Shown: piece by piece, positions 48,434 to 58,797 of the stretch | Position numbering within the stretch: the first letter of the stretch is position 1 | How the letters are laid out: the number at the start of each line of letters is the position of its first letter | From: Flagellimonas aequoris | GTDB taxonomy: Bacteria; Bacteroidota; Bacteroidia; Flavobacteriales; Flavobacteriaceae | Assembly: GCF_003584165.1 (NCBI RefSeq) | Contig: NZ_QXFJ01000008.1 | Location: forward strand, 124,001 to 188,000 | Direction: 5' to 3' | Length of the DNA stretch: 64,000 nt | Position numbers and translations under genes: made by a program | The notes under the pieces: generated by a model | Seen by the model: only the letters and a program-made list of their open reading frames with translations | Database searches by the model: none | What the model was told of the DNA's origin: nothing

Positions 48434-48468
48434 AAAAACCTCCCCTTCGCAAGATGGGGAGGTTTTTT
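48434..48468. terminator. Terminator after tRNA-Gln, shared with terC
   Basis: Stem AAAACCTCCCC / GGGGAGGTTTT around a TTCGCAAGAT-type loop, then T's. It serves the tRNA on plus and TerC on minus. Confidence 0.9.
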
Positions 48469-48487
48469 ATTGTTAATTCATTTTGAG

Positions 48488-49435
48488 TTAATGACTGTCC
48501 TTGGAATTCTTATCCAAAAAGGAAACCAAAATCCCAATTAAAAGGGAAATTCCAATAAACCCAAGGGACGCCCACTCGGGAAATGTATAGTTATGGGCCA
48601 AGATGAGTTTGATGCCCACAAAACTTAGAATGGCCACCAAACTGTATTTCAGGTGATGGAACCTGTTCAGCATATTGGCCAAGAAAAAGTACATAGACCT
48701 TAGGCCTAAAATGGCAAAAATATTGGAACTGAAGACCAAAAAAGGGTCGGAAGTAATGGCCAAAATGGCCGGAACGCTGTCCAGGGCAAACAAAATATCT
48801 GTGAACTCAATGACTACCAACGCAATAAAAAGTGGAGTGGCCGCCGTAATATGCTTTATTTTGATAAAGAATTTTTGTCCCTGCATATGGGAAGTGATCG
48901 GCATCACCTTTCGCAAGTTTCTGTAGACAAAGGATTTTTTCGGATTGAAAGGCTTTTCCTTGGAAACGACCATCCGTATGGCTGTAAAAATCAGGAATGC
49001 CCCAAAAATATAGGTGGTAAAGCTAAATTTTTTGATCAGGGCAACTCCGAAGAAAATCATGAAGGCCCTAAAGATGATGGCACCCAAAATACCCCAAAAC
49101 AAGACCCTGTGCTGGTATTTCTGTGGAATCCGGAACGAACCGAAAATTACGGCAATTACAAAAATGTTGTCAATGCTGAGAGATAGTTCAATGAGGTAAC
49201 CCGTGAGGTATTTCATGCTGGCCCCCATAGGTTTTAACTGATCCGGGTTGTCAATTTTGCCCGTACTGTAAAGCCAATAGATCACAAAGGAAAACAGGAG
49301 GGACAGGGTGACCCAAATACTGGTCCACATGGATGCTTCCTTAACGCTGATAATGTGGGCATTTTTGTTGAAAACGCCCAAATCGAGGGCCAAAAAGGCA
49401 AGTATTCCCAACAGGAAAATGATCCAAACCATCAT
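48488..49435 (-). CDS. TerC family integral membrane protein
   Basis: 315 residues from the Met at 49435 (MMVWIIFLLGILAFLALDLG, 20); the frame extends 33 nt upstream without a membrane or signal logic. About eight to nine membrane segments are present. Family hallmarks are YLTGYLIELSLSIDNIFVIA (with S-x-D-N), SDPFLVFSSNIFAILGLRSM (20) and ALVVIEFTDILFALDSVPA. TerC proteins are linked to metal ion (Mn2+) efflux and tellurite resistance. It is separate from the cyclase gene upstream (minus). Confidence 0.92.
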   Translation of the reverse strand: MMVWIIFLLGILAFLALDLGVFNKNAHIISVKEASMWTSIWVTLSLLFSFVIYWLYSTGKIDNPDQLKPMGASMKYLTGYLIELSLSIDNIFVIAVIFGSFRIPQKYQHRVLFWGILGAIIFRAFMIFFGVALIKKFSFTTYIFGAFLIFTAIRMVVSKEKPFNPKKSFVYRNLRKVMPITSHMQGQKFFIKIKHITAATPLFIALVVIEFTDILFALDSVPAILAITSDPFLVFSSNIFAILGLRSMYFFLANMLNRFHHLKYSLVAILSFVGIKLILAHNYTFPEWASLGFIGISLLIGILVSFLDKNSKDSH

Positions 49436-49563
49436 ACTTGAACTGTATCGCGACTGCGAAAATACCAAACCACCCTGGCATTGGTGAAATTCACCTTCAA
49501 ATTTGCAATTTTATTAACAATGATGAAGACGGCAAGCCGGAAACGGGAACTCATTTTAGTGTT

Positions 49564-50664
49564 TTAGAGGTGAACTGGATAAAACAGTGCCGCTGGTTCC
49601 TTTCTGCCTTCCAGTTCCATTGTGCCCATGGGTTCAAAATTGATGGGCCCATTTTCATCCAGTACATCTTTCAGCTGACCCGAAAGAAGTAATTCTTTAC
49701 CGTAAGTTTTGCAAAGCTTCTGTATACGGGCCGTTACATTTAATACATCACCCGTAAAGAAGATTTCCTTTTTAAGTGCCCCGATTTCTCCCGTGGTCAC
49801 CTGCCCCATATGCATACCTGCCCGAAAGGAAGGGATCACACCGTATTTTTTTTCGAATTGACCATACTTTTTCTTTAGACGCTCTTTCATGGCGTAAAAA
49901 CATTGGATGCAATTTTGATGCGAAACACCCTCCTCTTTTTTCCAAGAAATCACGATTTCATCCCCAACGTATTGGTAGACTTCACCCTTAAATTGAATAA
50001 TGGCATCCGAAAGTTGGTTATAATAATCCCGTAAAAACTCAAAATAGGTTTGATGACCTAATTGCTCGGCTAACGAAGTGGAAGACTTCATGTCGAGAAA
50101 CATGAAGATTCGGGTTTCGGCTTTTGGTAGGTAGTATTTTCCGGAAAAGAAATTGAGTAAAACATCATGTCCCAAATGCTCACTGATCCCAGAATACAAC
50201 AAGGAAACAAAAATGCTGAAGGAAAGGGATACCATGGTGCTCAAAAAGGTGGAACTCACGATGTAATGGGAAAATTTGTCCCAAACCCCACTGTCCAAAA
50301 TAGAGGTGCCCATCTCTATACTGGCCGCTAGTGGAAAAGTAATGCAATTGATGACCAGCATGAACAATAGGTAAAACCCCATTTTATAAAGGATCTTACG
50401 GCCAAAACTTTTCGATTTAAACTGCTTTCCCAACCAAAGTACTTCTACGGTTCCCATAGCAATTCCTACCATGAAAACGGCAAAGGAGGCAAATAGAAAA
50501 ATGGCCCAGTCCACTGTAATATCCGTTTCGGGACGTTTGTTTTCGTAGTCGGTGGCCATGGACTCGATAAGGAGCACAAACCAACTCAAAGCCAGCCAGA
50601 TAATTCCGAAGGGCAGTATTCGTTTTAAGTAGTATTTGGTTTTGGGTTTCCCAAGGTTGATCAT
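49564..50664 (-). CDS. Class III adenylate/guanylate cyclase with membrane N-terminus
   Basis: 366 residues. Four membrane segments lie at about 18-35, 52-72, 95-115 and 140-160. The cyclase domain keeps both metal-binding Asp (D191 in FLDMKSSTSLAE and D235 in QYVGDEIVISW) and the transition-state pair N309/R313 in GDVLNVTARIQ, with the family's HMGQVTTGEIG. Substrate specificity (ATP versus GTP) residues cannot be assigned securely. Active catalysis is likely. It lies alone on the minus strand. Confidence 0.92.
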   Translation of the reverse strand: MINLGKPKTKYYLKRILPFGIIWLALSWFVLLIESMATDYENKRPETDITVDWAIFLFASFAVFMVGIAMGTVEVLWLGKQFKSKSFGRKILYKMGFYLLFMLVINCITFPLAASIEMGTSILDSGVWDKFSHYIVSSTFLSTMVSLSFSIFVSLLYSGISEHLGHDVLLNFFSGKYYLPKAETRIFMFLDMKSSTSLAEQLGHQTYFEFLRDYYNQLSDAIIQFKGEVYQYVGDEIVISWKKEEGVSHQNCIQCFYAMKERLKKKYGQFEKKYGVIPSFRAGMHMGQVTTGEIGALKKEIFFTGDVLNVTARIQKLCKTYGKELLLSGQLKDVLDENGPINFEPMGTMELEGRKEPAALFYPVHL

Positions 50665-50734
50665 GGTATAAAGGTAACAGGATTTTGTAATGGATGAAGG
50701 CCAATCCGAACCAATGGAAAGTTAATCCATTCAA

Positions 50735-51208
50735 ATGAAGATTGAATTCAAGCGACTTCACGAAGTCGATATTGCTGATCTGCTCCTATTGATGAACCAT
50801 GAATTGGTGCGAAGACAAATGCCGTTGTTCCAAGGGGATTTCACAAAAGAGGATTTGGAAAAATTTGTTGAAATAAAGGAACAATTATGGGCAGAATTCG
50901 GTTATGGTCCCTGGGCTTTTTATGTGGATGATGCTTTTGTGGGTTGGGGCGGACTGCAACCTGAAAACGGGGAGGCTGATTTGGCCATGGTGCTACATCC
51001 TGACCATTGGGGCTTGGGTAAGTCCATTTATACCAAGATCATCAAGAAAGCTTTTAATGAAATGGGACTCGATTCCATCACCATTTTGCTGCCCCAAACC
51101 AGAACTAAGGTCAAAGGGCTTTTAAGATTGGGGTTCCAAGAAGAAGGAGAAGTGCAAATCCAAAGTGTTCCATTTGTTAAGTATCGGTTGTTGAAGAAGA
51201 GTTGTTGA
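50735..51208 (+). CDS. GNAT family N-acetyltransferase
   Basis: 157 residues. The acetyl-CoA binding motif A is ADLAMVLHPDHWGLGKSIYT (20) with the Q/G-x-G-x-G/A type turn W-G-L-G-K-S, followed by the beta4/beta5 elements SITILLPQTRTKVKGLLRLG (20) and a final FQEEGEVQIQSVPFVKYRLL. The N-terminal strands include FVGWGGLQPENG. It acylates an unknown amine. It is divergent from the cyclase gene and 148 nt upstream of the CoA-ligase gene. Confidence 0.88.
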   Translation: MKIEFKRLHEVDIADLLLLMNHELVRRQMPLFQGDFTKEDLEKFVEIKEQLWAEFGYGPWAFYVDDAFVGWGGLQPENGEADLAMVLHPDHWGLGKSIYTKIIKKAFNEMGLDSITILLPQTRTKVKGLLRLGFQEEGEVQIQSVPFVKYRLLKKSC

Positions 51209-51355
51209 CCTATATCAATTTAGCAAAATAAAAATCGTTCCACAGGGGATTAATCTGTACATTAGGCAGGTATTTACCTTTAGAACTACTTTGAAATCAG
51301 GTAGTTCTGTTATGGTGATTACATGCACAAACAGATTAAACAAACTACATGAACA

Positions 51356-53269
51356 ATGGCGCAGATTACTTATGAACAGGAGTTCAAAAGATCCACAAAA
51401 GATCCGGAAAATTTCTGGATGGATCAAGCTTCGCAGATCAGTTGGTTTCAAAAACCAACTCGGGCAATCAGTAAGGATGCTAATGGATTTTACCGATGGT
51501 TCAAAGGAGGAAAGTTGAACACCTCTTATTTGGCCCTTGATGCCCATATTGAAAACGGTCGGGGAGACGACATTGCACTGATTTACGATTCCCCGGTCAC
51601 GCAATCGATTGCGAAATATACCTATCTGGAATTGAGGGACATGGTAAGCCGATTGGCTGGAGGGATGCAGCGCTTGGGAGTGGAAAAAGGGGACACGGTA
51701 ATCATTTACATGCCCATGATCCCGCAGGCGGTGGTATCCATGTTGGCCTGCGCAAGGCTTGGTGCGGTACACTCCGTGGTATTCGGTGGTTTTGCCCCGC
51801 ATGAGTTGGCCATCAGGATTGACGATGCCAAACCAAAACTCATCATCACGGCGACTTCAGGCATCGAGGTAGACCGTATCATTCCCTATAAACCCATGGT
51901 TGATGAAGCCATTAAAATGGCGACCCATTCCCCGGAACATGTAATCGTATTCAACCGAAAATTGGGAGCGGTTCGCCCTGATGGAGAAAACGATATTGAT
52001 TATGCCACCTTGATGAAGATTGCCGATCCTGTTCGCTGGACTGAAGTGGACGCTACCGATCCGTTGTACATTTTGTATACCTCGGGGACAACGGGCAAGC
52101 CTAAGGGAATCGTTCGTGACAATGGAGGGCACGCCGTGGCCATGCATTATAGTATGAAACATATTTACGGGGTCAACCCCCGTGAGGTCTTTTGGGCGGC
52201 CAGCGATGTGGGATGGGTCGTGGGGCACAGTTATATTGTGTACGCCCCCTTGATCTATGGCTGTACCACGGTCCTTTTTGAGGGGAAACCCGTTCGAACA
52301 CCCGATGCCTCCACTTTTTGGAGGGTGATCAGTGATCACGAGGTCAATGTCATGTTCACGGCCCCCACGGCTATTCGTGCCATTAAGAAAGAAGATCCCC
52401 ATGGGGAATTTATCAAGCAGTTTGATATGACGGGATTACGGTATCTCTTCTTGGCCGGGGAACGATGCGATGTGAGTACCCTCGAATGGGCAGGAGAAAA
52501 ATTGAACGTACCCGTGATCGATCACTGGTGGCAAACCGAAACAGGATGGCCCATTGTGGCTAACATGATGGGGGTTGAAAGTCATTTTGAGGTAAAACCG
52601 GGATCGGCCACCAAACCGGTTTGTGGGTATGATGTCCAAATTCTTCGGGAAGATGGCACTCAAGCTGATCAAGGCGAAGAAGGCTACGTGGCCATAAAAT
52701 TACCCTTGCCCCCGGGAACCTTGCCCAACCTTTGGGGGGATACGGAACGATTCGTGAAAGGCTACTTGGAACGATTTGAAGGCTATTATTTCTCTGGTGA
52801 TGGGGGATATATTGATGAGGCGGGATATGTGTTCATCACAGGACGGGTAGATGATATCATCAATGTGGCCGGACACCGTTTGTCCACTGCGGAAATGGAA
52901 GAAGTGGTGGCCAAGCACCCCGATGTGGCCGAATGTTGTGTGGTGGGAATAGAGGATGACCTTAAAGGTCAGATACCTCTGGCGCTTGCAGTACTCAAAG
53001 CGGGTTCGGAAATTGAACATTTTCAACTACAGTCCGAAGTCGTAAACGATGTACGGAAAGAAATAGGTCCTGTGGCATCACTTAAAAAAGTGTTGGTGGC
53101 CGAACGCTTACCCAAGACACGTTCAGGAAAAATACTTAGAAAGATTATTAGGGCCATTGCCGATGGAAAGGAATACAATGTACCCTCAACCATTGATGAT
53201 CCCGAAATACTTTCAGAAATCCAAACACTGTTTGAAGGTCAGATGGTGGGCGTTTTTGAGAAAAAGTGA
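51356..53269 (+). CDS. Propionate/acetate-CoA ligase (PrpE-like)
   Basis: 637 residues, an ANL-superfamily acyl-CoA synthetase. The N-terminal domain of the PrpE/ACSS3 type is EQEFKRSTKDPENFWMDQA. The A3 loop is ILYTSGTTGKPKGIVRDNGG, the A5/A8 region VIDHWWQTETGWPIVANMMG and YYFSGDGGYIDEAGYVFITG (each 20), and the acyl-adenylate lysine is in LPKTRSGKILRKIIRAI, the site of acetylation control in this family. Propionate is the usual substrate of proteins with the NFWMDQA and GIVRDNGGH stretch, but acetate activity is possible. It ends at a strong terminator. Confidence 0.92.
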   Translation: MAQITYEQEFKRSTKDPENFWMDQASQISWFQKPTRAISKDANGFYRWFKGGKLNTSYLALDAHIENGRGDDIALIYDSPVTQSIAKYTYLELRDMVSRLAGGMQRLGVEKGDTVIIYMPMIPQAVVSMLACARLGAVHSVVFGGFAPHELAIRIDDAKPKLIITATSGIEVDRIIPYKPMVDEAIKMATHSPEHVIVFNRKLGAVRPDGENDIDYATLMKIADPVRWTEVDATDPLYILYTSGTTGKPKGIVRDNGGHAVAMHYSMKHIYGVNPREVFWAASDVGWVVGHSYIVYAPLIYGCTTVLFEGKPVRTPDASTFWRVISDHEVNVMFTAPTAIRAIKKEDPHGEFIKQFDMTGLRYLFLAGERCDVSTLEWAGEKLNVPVIDHWWQTETGWPIVANMMGVESHFEVKPGSATKPVCGYDVQILREDGTQADQGEEGYVAIKLPLPPGTLPNLWGDTERFVKGYLERFEGYYFSGDGGYIDEAGYVFITGRVDDIINVAGHRLSTAEMEEVVAKHPDVAECCVVGIEDDLKGQIPLALAVLKAGSEIEHFQLQSEVVNDVRKEIGPVASLKKVLVAERLPKTRSGKILRKIIRAIADGKEYNVPSTIDDPEILSEIQTLFEGQMVGVFEKK

Positions 53270-53274
53270 AGAAC

Positions 53275-53306
53275 AAAAAAGGGAGCTAAAGCAGCTCCCT
53301 TTTTTG
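53275..53306. terminator. Bidirectional intrinsic terminator
   Basis: Stem GGGAGCT / AGCTCCC around AAAGC, with A and T runs on both sides, between the converging CoA-ligase gene and the large secreted-protein gene. Confidence 0.92.
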
Positions 53307-56300
53307 TTAGTTCTTGTTTACCCGATAGGTGACTTTTCTATTGGTGATGACTGTTCCAACCTTTAAGTTCAAAGTGGCTTGGGTTGAGGTCAATGCGGTA
53401 CAGCTTGCCGTGGAATTGGAAACCAAAACACGGAAGATATATCCGTTTTTATCCAAATCCGGACTGTTAATAGTGAGGTTTGCAGTTGAGGTCCCACTAT
53501 AATCGGTACCATCCGCCAACGGAACAAAATTACTGCCCCCGTCGGTGCTCACTTCCCATTGGTAGGTGTCAATTCCAGTGGTGGAAACGGAAAAACTTCC
53601 ATTGTTGCCCACAATTATATTTTGATCTGCAGGTTGTGTATCGATGGTGAAAGGATCTACTGTGATGGTCTGTTCCACATCAAAAGTATTACCAGAGGCA
53701 TCGGTAATCCTATAAGTTCTGGTGATAATTTCTGGATTGGACCCTCCATCGCTCACATCACTGATGAAAGTAACGGTCGGGCTTGGATCGCAATTATCGG
53801 CTTCATCGGTGATTACGGTCACATCCGCTACTGGAATATCCCCGGTGCAATACACGGTCAATGGAGCTGGAGCACTTGCTGTTGGTGCTGTTGGATCCAC
53901 GGTTATGGTCGTTGTTGCCGCAAGGTTTGGGTATGGTGGATCTCCTGGCATGCCACCATATTCCACCAAATACCCCTTTGGTTGATAATCACCACTGGCA
54001 GCACCTGTATTGGAAAGGTCGTTCCAAGACCCTGGTAAGCCTACCCCTGGTGCGGTAATGTGCGCATAGTCCTCATCACCACTGTTATTGGGTTCGCCTG
54101 CGTTCCAGAACTCATAGGCAAAAGCAGTTCCGCCGGCATTACCTCTCCAGAACAATGTTCCGGCCTCGGGGCCCGTTACCCAATACCAATCCCCTTCCAA
54201 AGCGGCATCACTGGCTCCGATCCAACCGGCACCGGGAGCCTGTGAACCCAGAAGATCGGATTCGTCTTGAATGGAAATAGTGGCCAAATATCCTTGAAGG
54301 CCATAAAAGGTGCGTAAAGCAGCGGCATCCCTTGCCGATGTCCAGGTAATTCCCAATGAGGGTACATACTCATAATAGTGTCCTGTCGACGCCAAATAGT
54401 TGGCTTCATCCATCACAATGGAAAAACTACGAGTTTCCCCAGAAGTTACTGTTGCAGTGGTTTGAAAAACAACCGCACTGATGGCTGCCTCAAATTCAGC
54501 CAAGGTTGTTGGTCCGGTCAAGGTCAATCTACCTTCTGAAACATCCCAACTTGCGGTGATGTTGGGGTGAGTGCCTGTTAAGCTTAAAAGGTCTCCTGTA
54601 TTGTTGTAATTAGAGGTAATCTGAATGAATACTGCATCTAAGGTACTGCTATCCGGATCTGTAATACTGACGCTTTCCACAACCGGGATGGTACTGCCAG
54701 GACAGAAAACCTGATCTCCTGTAGCGGCAATGGAAGGTGGTTGGTCGGAATTGACGGTATCGTCCCTGAAATCCAAATCCCCTCCGGAACCTAAATCCGC
54801 GTCCGAATCAGGAAGCATCAAAGTTGCACCACTTGTGGTGGTGGGATCGTCAATGGTACCGCCAGGGTCACCATAACCAGAGGTAGTATCGATATTGTTG
54901 TCTAATCCATCATTGTCCGAGTCACTTCCTGAGAGGGTCAATGCAGCTTCGGTGGTATCGTTGGTGCCATCGTTGTCACTATCCGTGTCGAGGAAGTCTG
55001 GCGTGCCGTCCCCATCGGTATCCACGTAGGCTATGCCACCAGTTTCGTAAGCGTTGTCCAATCCGTCATTGTCGGAATCAGTTCCCGAAGGTGACGTATA
55101 ACCTGTTGAAGTCTGCGCCTCTACATTATCGGGGATACCGTCGCCATCACTATCCAAATCTTGGTAATTAGGAATTCCATCGCCGTCCGTATCCACAGTG
55201 GAGCAATCAAAAGAACCACTGTAGCTGGCCCCATAGACTCTTGCCCCAGTTTGGTATGCCATCACCCTAAAGGATTGAAAATTGCTGGTTGAAACCGTAA
55301 AAGTAATTTCAGTTATAGATCCCGAAGGAATACCTCCAGCGCTTGCCAACCAATTCCCGTTGGTATATTGAATCTGCATGTCCGTGCTGCCACTGCCATT
55401 ATTTGCATTGGGGTCCGCAGCCAAGAAAACACTGACGTTAGTGCCTATGGGTATCACCTGGGCAAACTGTAATAATAAAATGGATTGACCTTGGTAGGTT
55501 GAAACCGAGTTGGCAGCATATGTGGTGCCCGGGTTTCCCTGGGCGTTGGAAACATTGTTGAAATATTGAACGTTCGTGGCGGTCTGCACATACGCACTGC
55601 CCGTTGCTCCCCCGCATTCATCCGTATCCAAAATACCATCATTGTCATCGTCAACATCTGTGCTGTCCGGAACCCCATCATTATCCAAGTCGGGTTGAGA
55701 ACAATTGGAGTATAATATGGAGAATGGAATATTTTGCTTGGAAATGGAAGGCCCTTGGTATTGCACGGTTAAGGTTTCACCGCCACCATTTTCAAAGAAA
55801 AGCACCCTTATAGTGTGAAGACCGGCGGTCAAGGAAATGGATCCCGACCTTTCCTGTGTGCCGTGGGCCCCATCGTTATCTACAACTTGGGTACCATCGA
55901 TATAAAGCTTGGAACCGTCATCAGAAGAAGTGTAGAAAGTGTATGATCCTGCGGCATCAATTTGGATATAACCATCGTATCGAATACTGAAGTAATCGGT
56001 ATCGCCTGGATCTTCTTGGTTTTGGAGGGCGTCAACATCAAAACTGGTATAGGTGCCGGTACCCAATGCACCAGAGGTAGGAATGTTGTCCACAGTACTT
56101 CCTGAAGGGCCACTGTCGTAAAACTCAAAGTCGATTTCCCCGTTACAGATGCCAGAAACTCCTTCCACGGTAACATTGTCAATAAAATATTGTTCCGCCC
56201 CATCATTATTGTACATCCGAACCCTGATTTCAAGTGAAGTGTTTCCTGCTGTGGATAGGTTAACGGTGTAGGAGGAATTTAAGGGGTCCGAGTTGGATCC

Positions 56301-56720
56301 CGATGCATTGACAAATTGTTGCCAAGACCCTCCATCAATGCGGTACTCTCCTCTAAAATAATCCTGACCATTATCCATTTCGCTGGGTGTATTTGCCCAA
56401 GTATCCATGTGAAAACTGATAAAGGAATATCCTGAGATATCAATAGAATTGACCTGCCAAGTTCCCATACTGCCTAAATTTCTTCCACGGAGGGAATTGT
56501 TTCGAACGGACAAACTATTTCCCCGGTCGGTTGTCCAATTGGAGGCAGATGGTCCCGTGGCCGTACCACTTTGGGTATTGTTGGCATAGGTAAAGTTTTC
56601 ACTCCAAAGGATGGTCTGTGAAAAAGAGAGGAAGGTTCCCCATAAAAAGAACACCAAAAGTGCCCTATGGCCATTGGAAATTTTGGGTGATTTTCCCTTG
56701 CCGAACAAAATTGAGGTCAT
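53307..56720 (-). CDS. Large secreted multidomain protein: PA14, TSP3 repeats, C-type lectin
   Basis: 1137 residues with a signal peptide after a basic N-terminus ([15 protein letters not shown]). Order: an N-terminal beta-sandwich ([20 protein letters not shown]), a PA14 domain ([20 protein letters not shown] to [20 protein letters not shown]), Ca2+-binding thrombospondin type-3-like repeats ([40 protein letters not shown]), a Ca2+ cadherin-like stretch and a C-type lectin domain with E-P-N ([16 protein letters not shown]) and W-N-D (GSWNDL). HYR/Ig-like beta sequence ends the protein. No clear T9SS C-terminal sorting domain is seen; the tail is [18 protein letters not shown]. Surface adhesion or glycan binding is likely. 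Confidence 0.85.
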   Translation of the reverse strand: MTSILFGKGKSPKISNGHRALLVFFLWGTFLSFSQTILWSENFTYANNTQSGTATGPSASNWTTDRGNSLSVRNNSLRGRNLGSMGTWQVNSIDISGYSFISFHMDTWANTPSEMDNGQDYFRGEYRIDGGSWQQFVNASGSNSDPLNSSYTVNLSTAGNTSLEIRVRMYNNDGAEQYFIDNVTVEGVSGICNGEIDFEFYDSGPSGSTVDNIPTSGALGTGTYTSFDVDALQNQEDPGDTDYFSIRYDGYIQIDAAGSYTFYTSSDDGSKLYIDGTQVVDNDGAHGTQERSGSISLTAGLHTIRVLFFENGGGETLTVQYQGPSISKQNIPFSILYSNCSQPDLDNDGVPDSTDVDDDNDGILDTDECGGATGSAYVQTATNVQYFNNVSNAQGNPGTTYAANSVSTYQGQSILLLQFAQVIPIGTNVSVFLAADPNANNGSGSTDMQIQYTNGNWLASAGGIPSGSITEITFTVSTSNFQSFRVMAYQTGARVYGASYSGSFDCSTVDTDGDGIPNYQDLDSDGDGIPDNVEAQTSTGYTSPSGTDSDNDGLDNAYETGGIAYVDTDGDGTPDFLDTDSDNDGTNDTTEAALTLSGSDSDNDGLDNNIDTTSGYGDPGGTIDDPTTTSGATLMLPDSDADLGSGGDLDFRDDTVNSDQPPSIAATGDQVFCPGSTIPVVESVSITDPDSSTLDAVFIQITSNYNNTGDLLSLTGTHPNITASWDVSEGRLTLTGPTTLAEFEAAISAVVFQTTATVTSGETRSFSIVMDEANYLASTGHYYEYVPSLGITWTSARDAAALRTFYGLQGYLATISIQDESDLLGSQAPGAGWIGASDAALEGDWYWVTGPEAGTLFWRGNAGGTAFAYEFWNAGEPNNSGDEDYAHITAPGVGLPGSWNDLSNTGAASGDYQPKGYLVEYGGMPGDPPYPNLAATTTITVDPTAPTASAPAPLTVYCTGDIPVADVTVITDEADNCDPSPTVTFISDVSDGGSNPEIITRTYRITDASGNTFDVEQTITVDPFTIDTQPADQNIIVGNNGSFSVSTTGIDTYQWEVSTDGGSNFVPLADGTDYSGTSTANLTINSPDLDKNGYIFRVLVSNSTASCTALTSTQATLNLKVGTVITNRKVTYRVNKN

Positions 56721-56948
56721 GCTCCTTGTTGATTTGCGTACAAAGCTAACCCCAGTATCCTTTACTGAAAATATTTGTTGTGAAATGGGTAAATAGCCGT
56801 GTTAATGGGTAAATTTGTCAAGTCTGAAACTTGCTTGTCCTTCTAAAATTTTGCTTGGAGTGTCATTGGAAAGGCAAGTAATTTTGAGGCAGTCTAGACC
56901 AAATGCATCATGAATAAAGTCGTATCAAATGTTTTGTGTACCACATAC

Positions 56949-56980
56949 TTGCAGTTACAGGAATATTTGTCGTATATTTG
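56949..56980 (+). promoter_or_regulatory. Promoter of rimP-nusA-infB
   Basis: TTG at 56949-56951, a 21-nt gap, then TATATTTG at 56973-56980, matching the Bacteroidetes consensus. Confidence 0.82.
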
Positions 56981-57009
56981 CACCACTGAACGGATATAGA
57001 AGTATTCAT

Positions 57010-57036
57010 GAGGGGACTTTGAGTCCCCTCTTTTAT
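57010..57036 (+). promoter_or_regulatory. Strong hairpin with T-run in the rimP leader
   Basis: A perfect 9-bp stem GAGGGGACT / AGTCCCCTC with a 3-nt loop (TTG) is followed by TTTT, ending about 15 nt before the rimP ATG. It has terminator form yet lies inside the 5' leader of an essential operon, so it may act as an attenuator or an RNA element. Confidence 0.75.
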
Positions 57037-57048
57037 TGCTGATTTCTT

Positions 57049-57510
57049 ATGTTGAAGGAAAAAGTGGAATCGTTGTTGAACAAGGCCTTGGAGGAACGTC
57101 CTTCTTTGTTTTTGATTGATTTTACCGTAGGTGGGGACAATACCATAAAGGTAGTTTTGGACGGTGATAAAGGAGTGAGTCTTCAGGATTGTATGGATGT
57201 TAGCAGGGCCATTGAGCACAACCTCGACCGAGAGGAAGAGGATTTTTCACTCGAAGTGGCCTCCGCGGGAGCGGCTTCCCCTATGCGGTTTCCCCGTCAG
57301 TATACAAAGAATATTGGACGACAGATAAAGGTGCGCACCACGGGTCAAGAATTGGAAGGGACTTTGGTGGATGCCTCTGAAAATAGTATTACCTTGGAGT
57401 GGAAGGCACGTGAGCCCAAACCCACCGGTAAGGGAAAGGTAACAGTACAGAAAAAGCAGGAAATTGCTTTTTCTGATATCCAAGAAGCAAAAGTTATATT
57501 AAAATTTTAA
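57049..57510 (+). CDS. rimP: Ribosome maturation factor RimP
   Basis: 153 residues, the usual size. The family's pattern is present: KVVLDGDKGVSLQDCMDVSR, DFSLEVASAGAASPMRFPRQ and VTVQKKQEIAFSDIQEAKVI (each 20), close to the classical VSSPG(L)xRP loop, here ASAGAASPMRF. RimP assists 30S assembly. It heads the rimP-nusA-infB operon, 13 nt before nusA, the same order as in most bacteria. Confidence 0.95.
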   Translation: MLKEKVESLLNKALEERPSLFLIDFTVGGDNTIKVVLDGDKGVSLQDCMDVSRAIEHNLDREEEDFSLEVASAGAASPMRFPRQYTKNIGRQIKVRTTGQELEGTLVDASENSITLEWKAREPKPTGKGKVTVQKKQEIAFSDIQEAKVILKF

Positions 57511-57523
57511 TCGTAGTAGAAAA

Positions 57524-58756
57524 ATGGAAAACCTAGCGCTCATCGAATCCTTTTCGGAGTTCAAGGACGATAAGTTTATAGACAGGGTGACCCTTATGGC
57601 CATTTTGGAAGAAGTGTTCCGAAGTGCCCTCAAGAAGAAGTTTGGTTCTGACGACAATTTTGATATCATCATCAACCCGGATAAAGGGGATTTGGAGATA
57701 TGGAGAAACCGAGTGGTTGTAGAAGATGGGGAAGTGGAAGATCCCAATGAAGAAATATCCCTTACCGAGGCCAGAAGGATCGAGCCGGATTTTGAGGTGG
57801 GAGAGGACGTTTCCGAAGAAGTGAAACTTATCGATTTGGGTAGAAGGGCCATTTTGGCCTTGCGCCAAAACCTGATCTCCAAAATCCATGAGCACGATAA
57901 TACCACCATCTACAAGCAATTCAAAGACCTTGAAGGTGAGATCTATACCGCTGAGGTACACCACATCCGTCACAAGGCCGTGATCTTGTTGGACGATGAG
58001 GGTAATGAAATTATCCTTCCAAAGGAAAAACAGATTCCATCCGACTTTTTCCGTAAAGGCGACAATGTTCGTGGAATCATTGAAAGTGTTGAATTGAAAG
58101 GGAACAAGCCGACCATTATCATGTCGAGGACTTCACCTATTTTCTTGGAGCAATTGTTCTTCCAGGAAATCCCGGAAGTGTTCGATGGATTGATCACCAT
58201 TAAAAAAGCGGTTCGTATACCAGGTGAAAAAGCCAAGGTGGCCGTGGATTCCTATGATGATAGGATCGATCCGGTAGGTGCCTGTGTGGGGATGAAGGGG
58301 TCGCGTATCCATGGAATTGTCCGCGAGTTGGGTAATGAAAACATCGATGTGATCAACTGGACCAATAATCCACAATTGATGATCACCAGGGCATTGAGCC
58401 CTGCGAAGGTTTCATCGGTAAAATTGAACGAAGAGAAAAAAACCGCCCAGGTATATCTTAAGCCAGAGGAAGTTTCCAAGGCTATCGGTAGGGGTGGGCA
58501 TAACATTCGATTGGCAGGCCAATTGACTGGTTACGAAATAGATGTGTTCCGTGAAGGTGTTGAGGAAGATGTGGAATTGACCGAGTTTTCAGATGAAATT
58601 GAAAGCTGGGTGATCGAGGAACTCAAGAAGATCGGTTTGGATACCGCACGTAGTGTTTTGGAACAAGATGTGACCGACTTGGCCAAGCGAACCGATTTGG
58701 AAGAAGAAACAATCCTGGATGTGATTCGCATCCTGAAGGAAGAATTTGAAGATTAG
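57524..58756 (+). CDS. nusA: Transcription termination/antitermination protein NusA
   Basis: 410 residues. The N-terminal RNA polymerase-binding domain (LMAILEEVFRSALKKKFG), the S1 domain (GEIYTAEVHHIRHKAVIL), and two KH domains (RDGRIDPVGACVGMKGSRIH-like stretch DDRIDPVGACVGMKGSRIHG, 20, and EVSKAIGRGGHNIRLAGQL) are all visible. The C-terminal acidic repeats of proteobacterial NusA are absent, as in Bacteroidetes. It directs pausing, termination and antitermination. It lies 41 nt before infB. Confidence 0.97.
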   Translation: MENLALIESFSEFKDDKFIDRVTLMAILEEVFRSALKKKFGSDDNFDIIINPDKGDLEIWRNRVVVEDGEVEDPNEEISLTEARRIEPDFEVGEDVSEEVKLIDLGRRAILALRQNLISKIHEHDNTTIYKQFKDLEGEIYTAEVHHIRHKAVILLDDEGNEIILPKEKQIPSDFFRKGDNVRGIIESVELKGNKPTIIMSRTSPIFLEQLFFQEIPEVFDGLITIKKAVRIPGEKAKVAVDSYDDRIDPVGACVGMKGSRIHGIVRELGNENIDVINWTNNPQLMITRALSPAKVSSVKLNEEKKTAQVYLKPEEVSKAIGRGGHNIRLAGQLTGYEIDVFREGVEEDVELTEFSDEIESWVIEELKKIGLDTARSVLEQDVTDLAKRTDLEEETILDVIRILKEEFED

Positions 58757-58797
58757 ACTTATATTAGCAGCGAATTTTAGGGCAAGGAAATTAATTT

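Larger units (their letters stand above)
56721..57048. other. 328-nt gap: promoter region for both directions and rimP leader
   Basis: On the left, directed to the secreted-protein gene, a minus-strand TAGCTTTG (56748-56741) resembles a -7 box but has no matching TTG. Near 56785-56815 the unit ATGGGTAAAT occurs twice as a direct repeat. On the right are the rimP promoter and hairpin leader (separate entries). No gene is seen. Confidence 0.7.

Noticed and set aside
54780..55680. Repeated GATxxGGATxxxCC-like text as a CRISPR array
   Set aside because: The repeats code for Asp-rich TSP3 units in a single reading frame and have no unique spacers.
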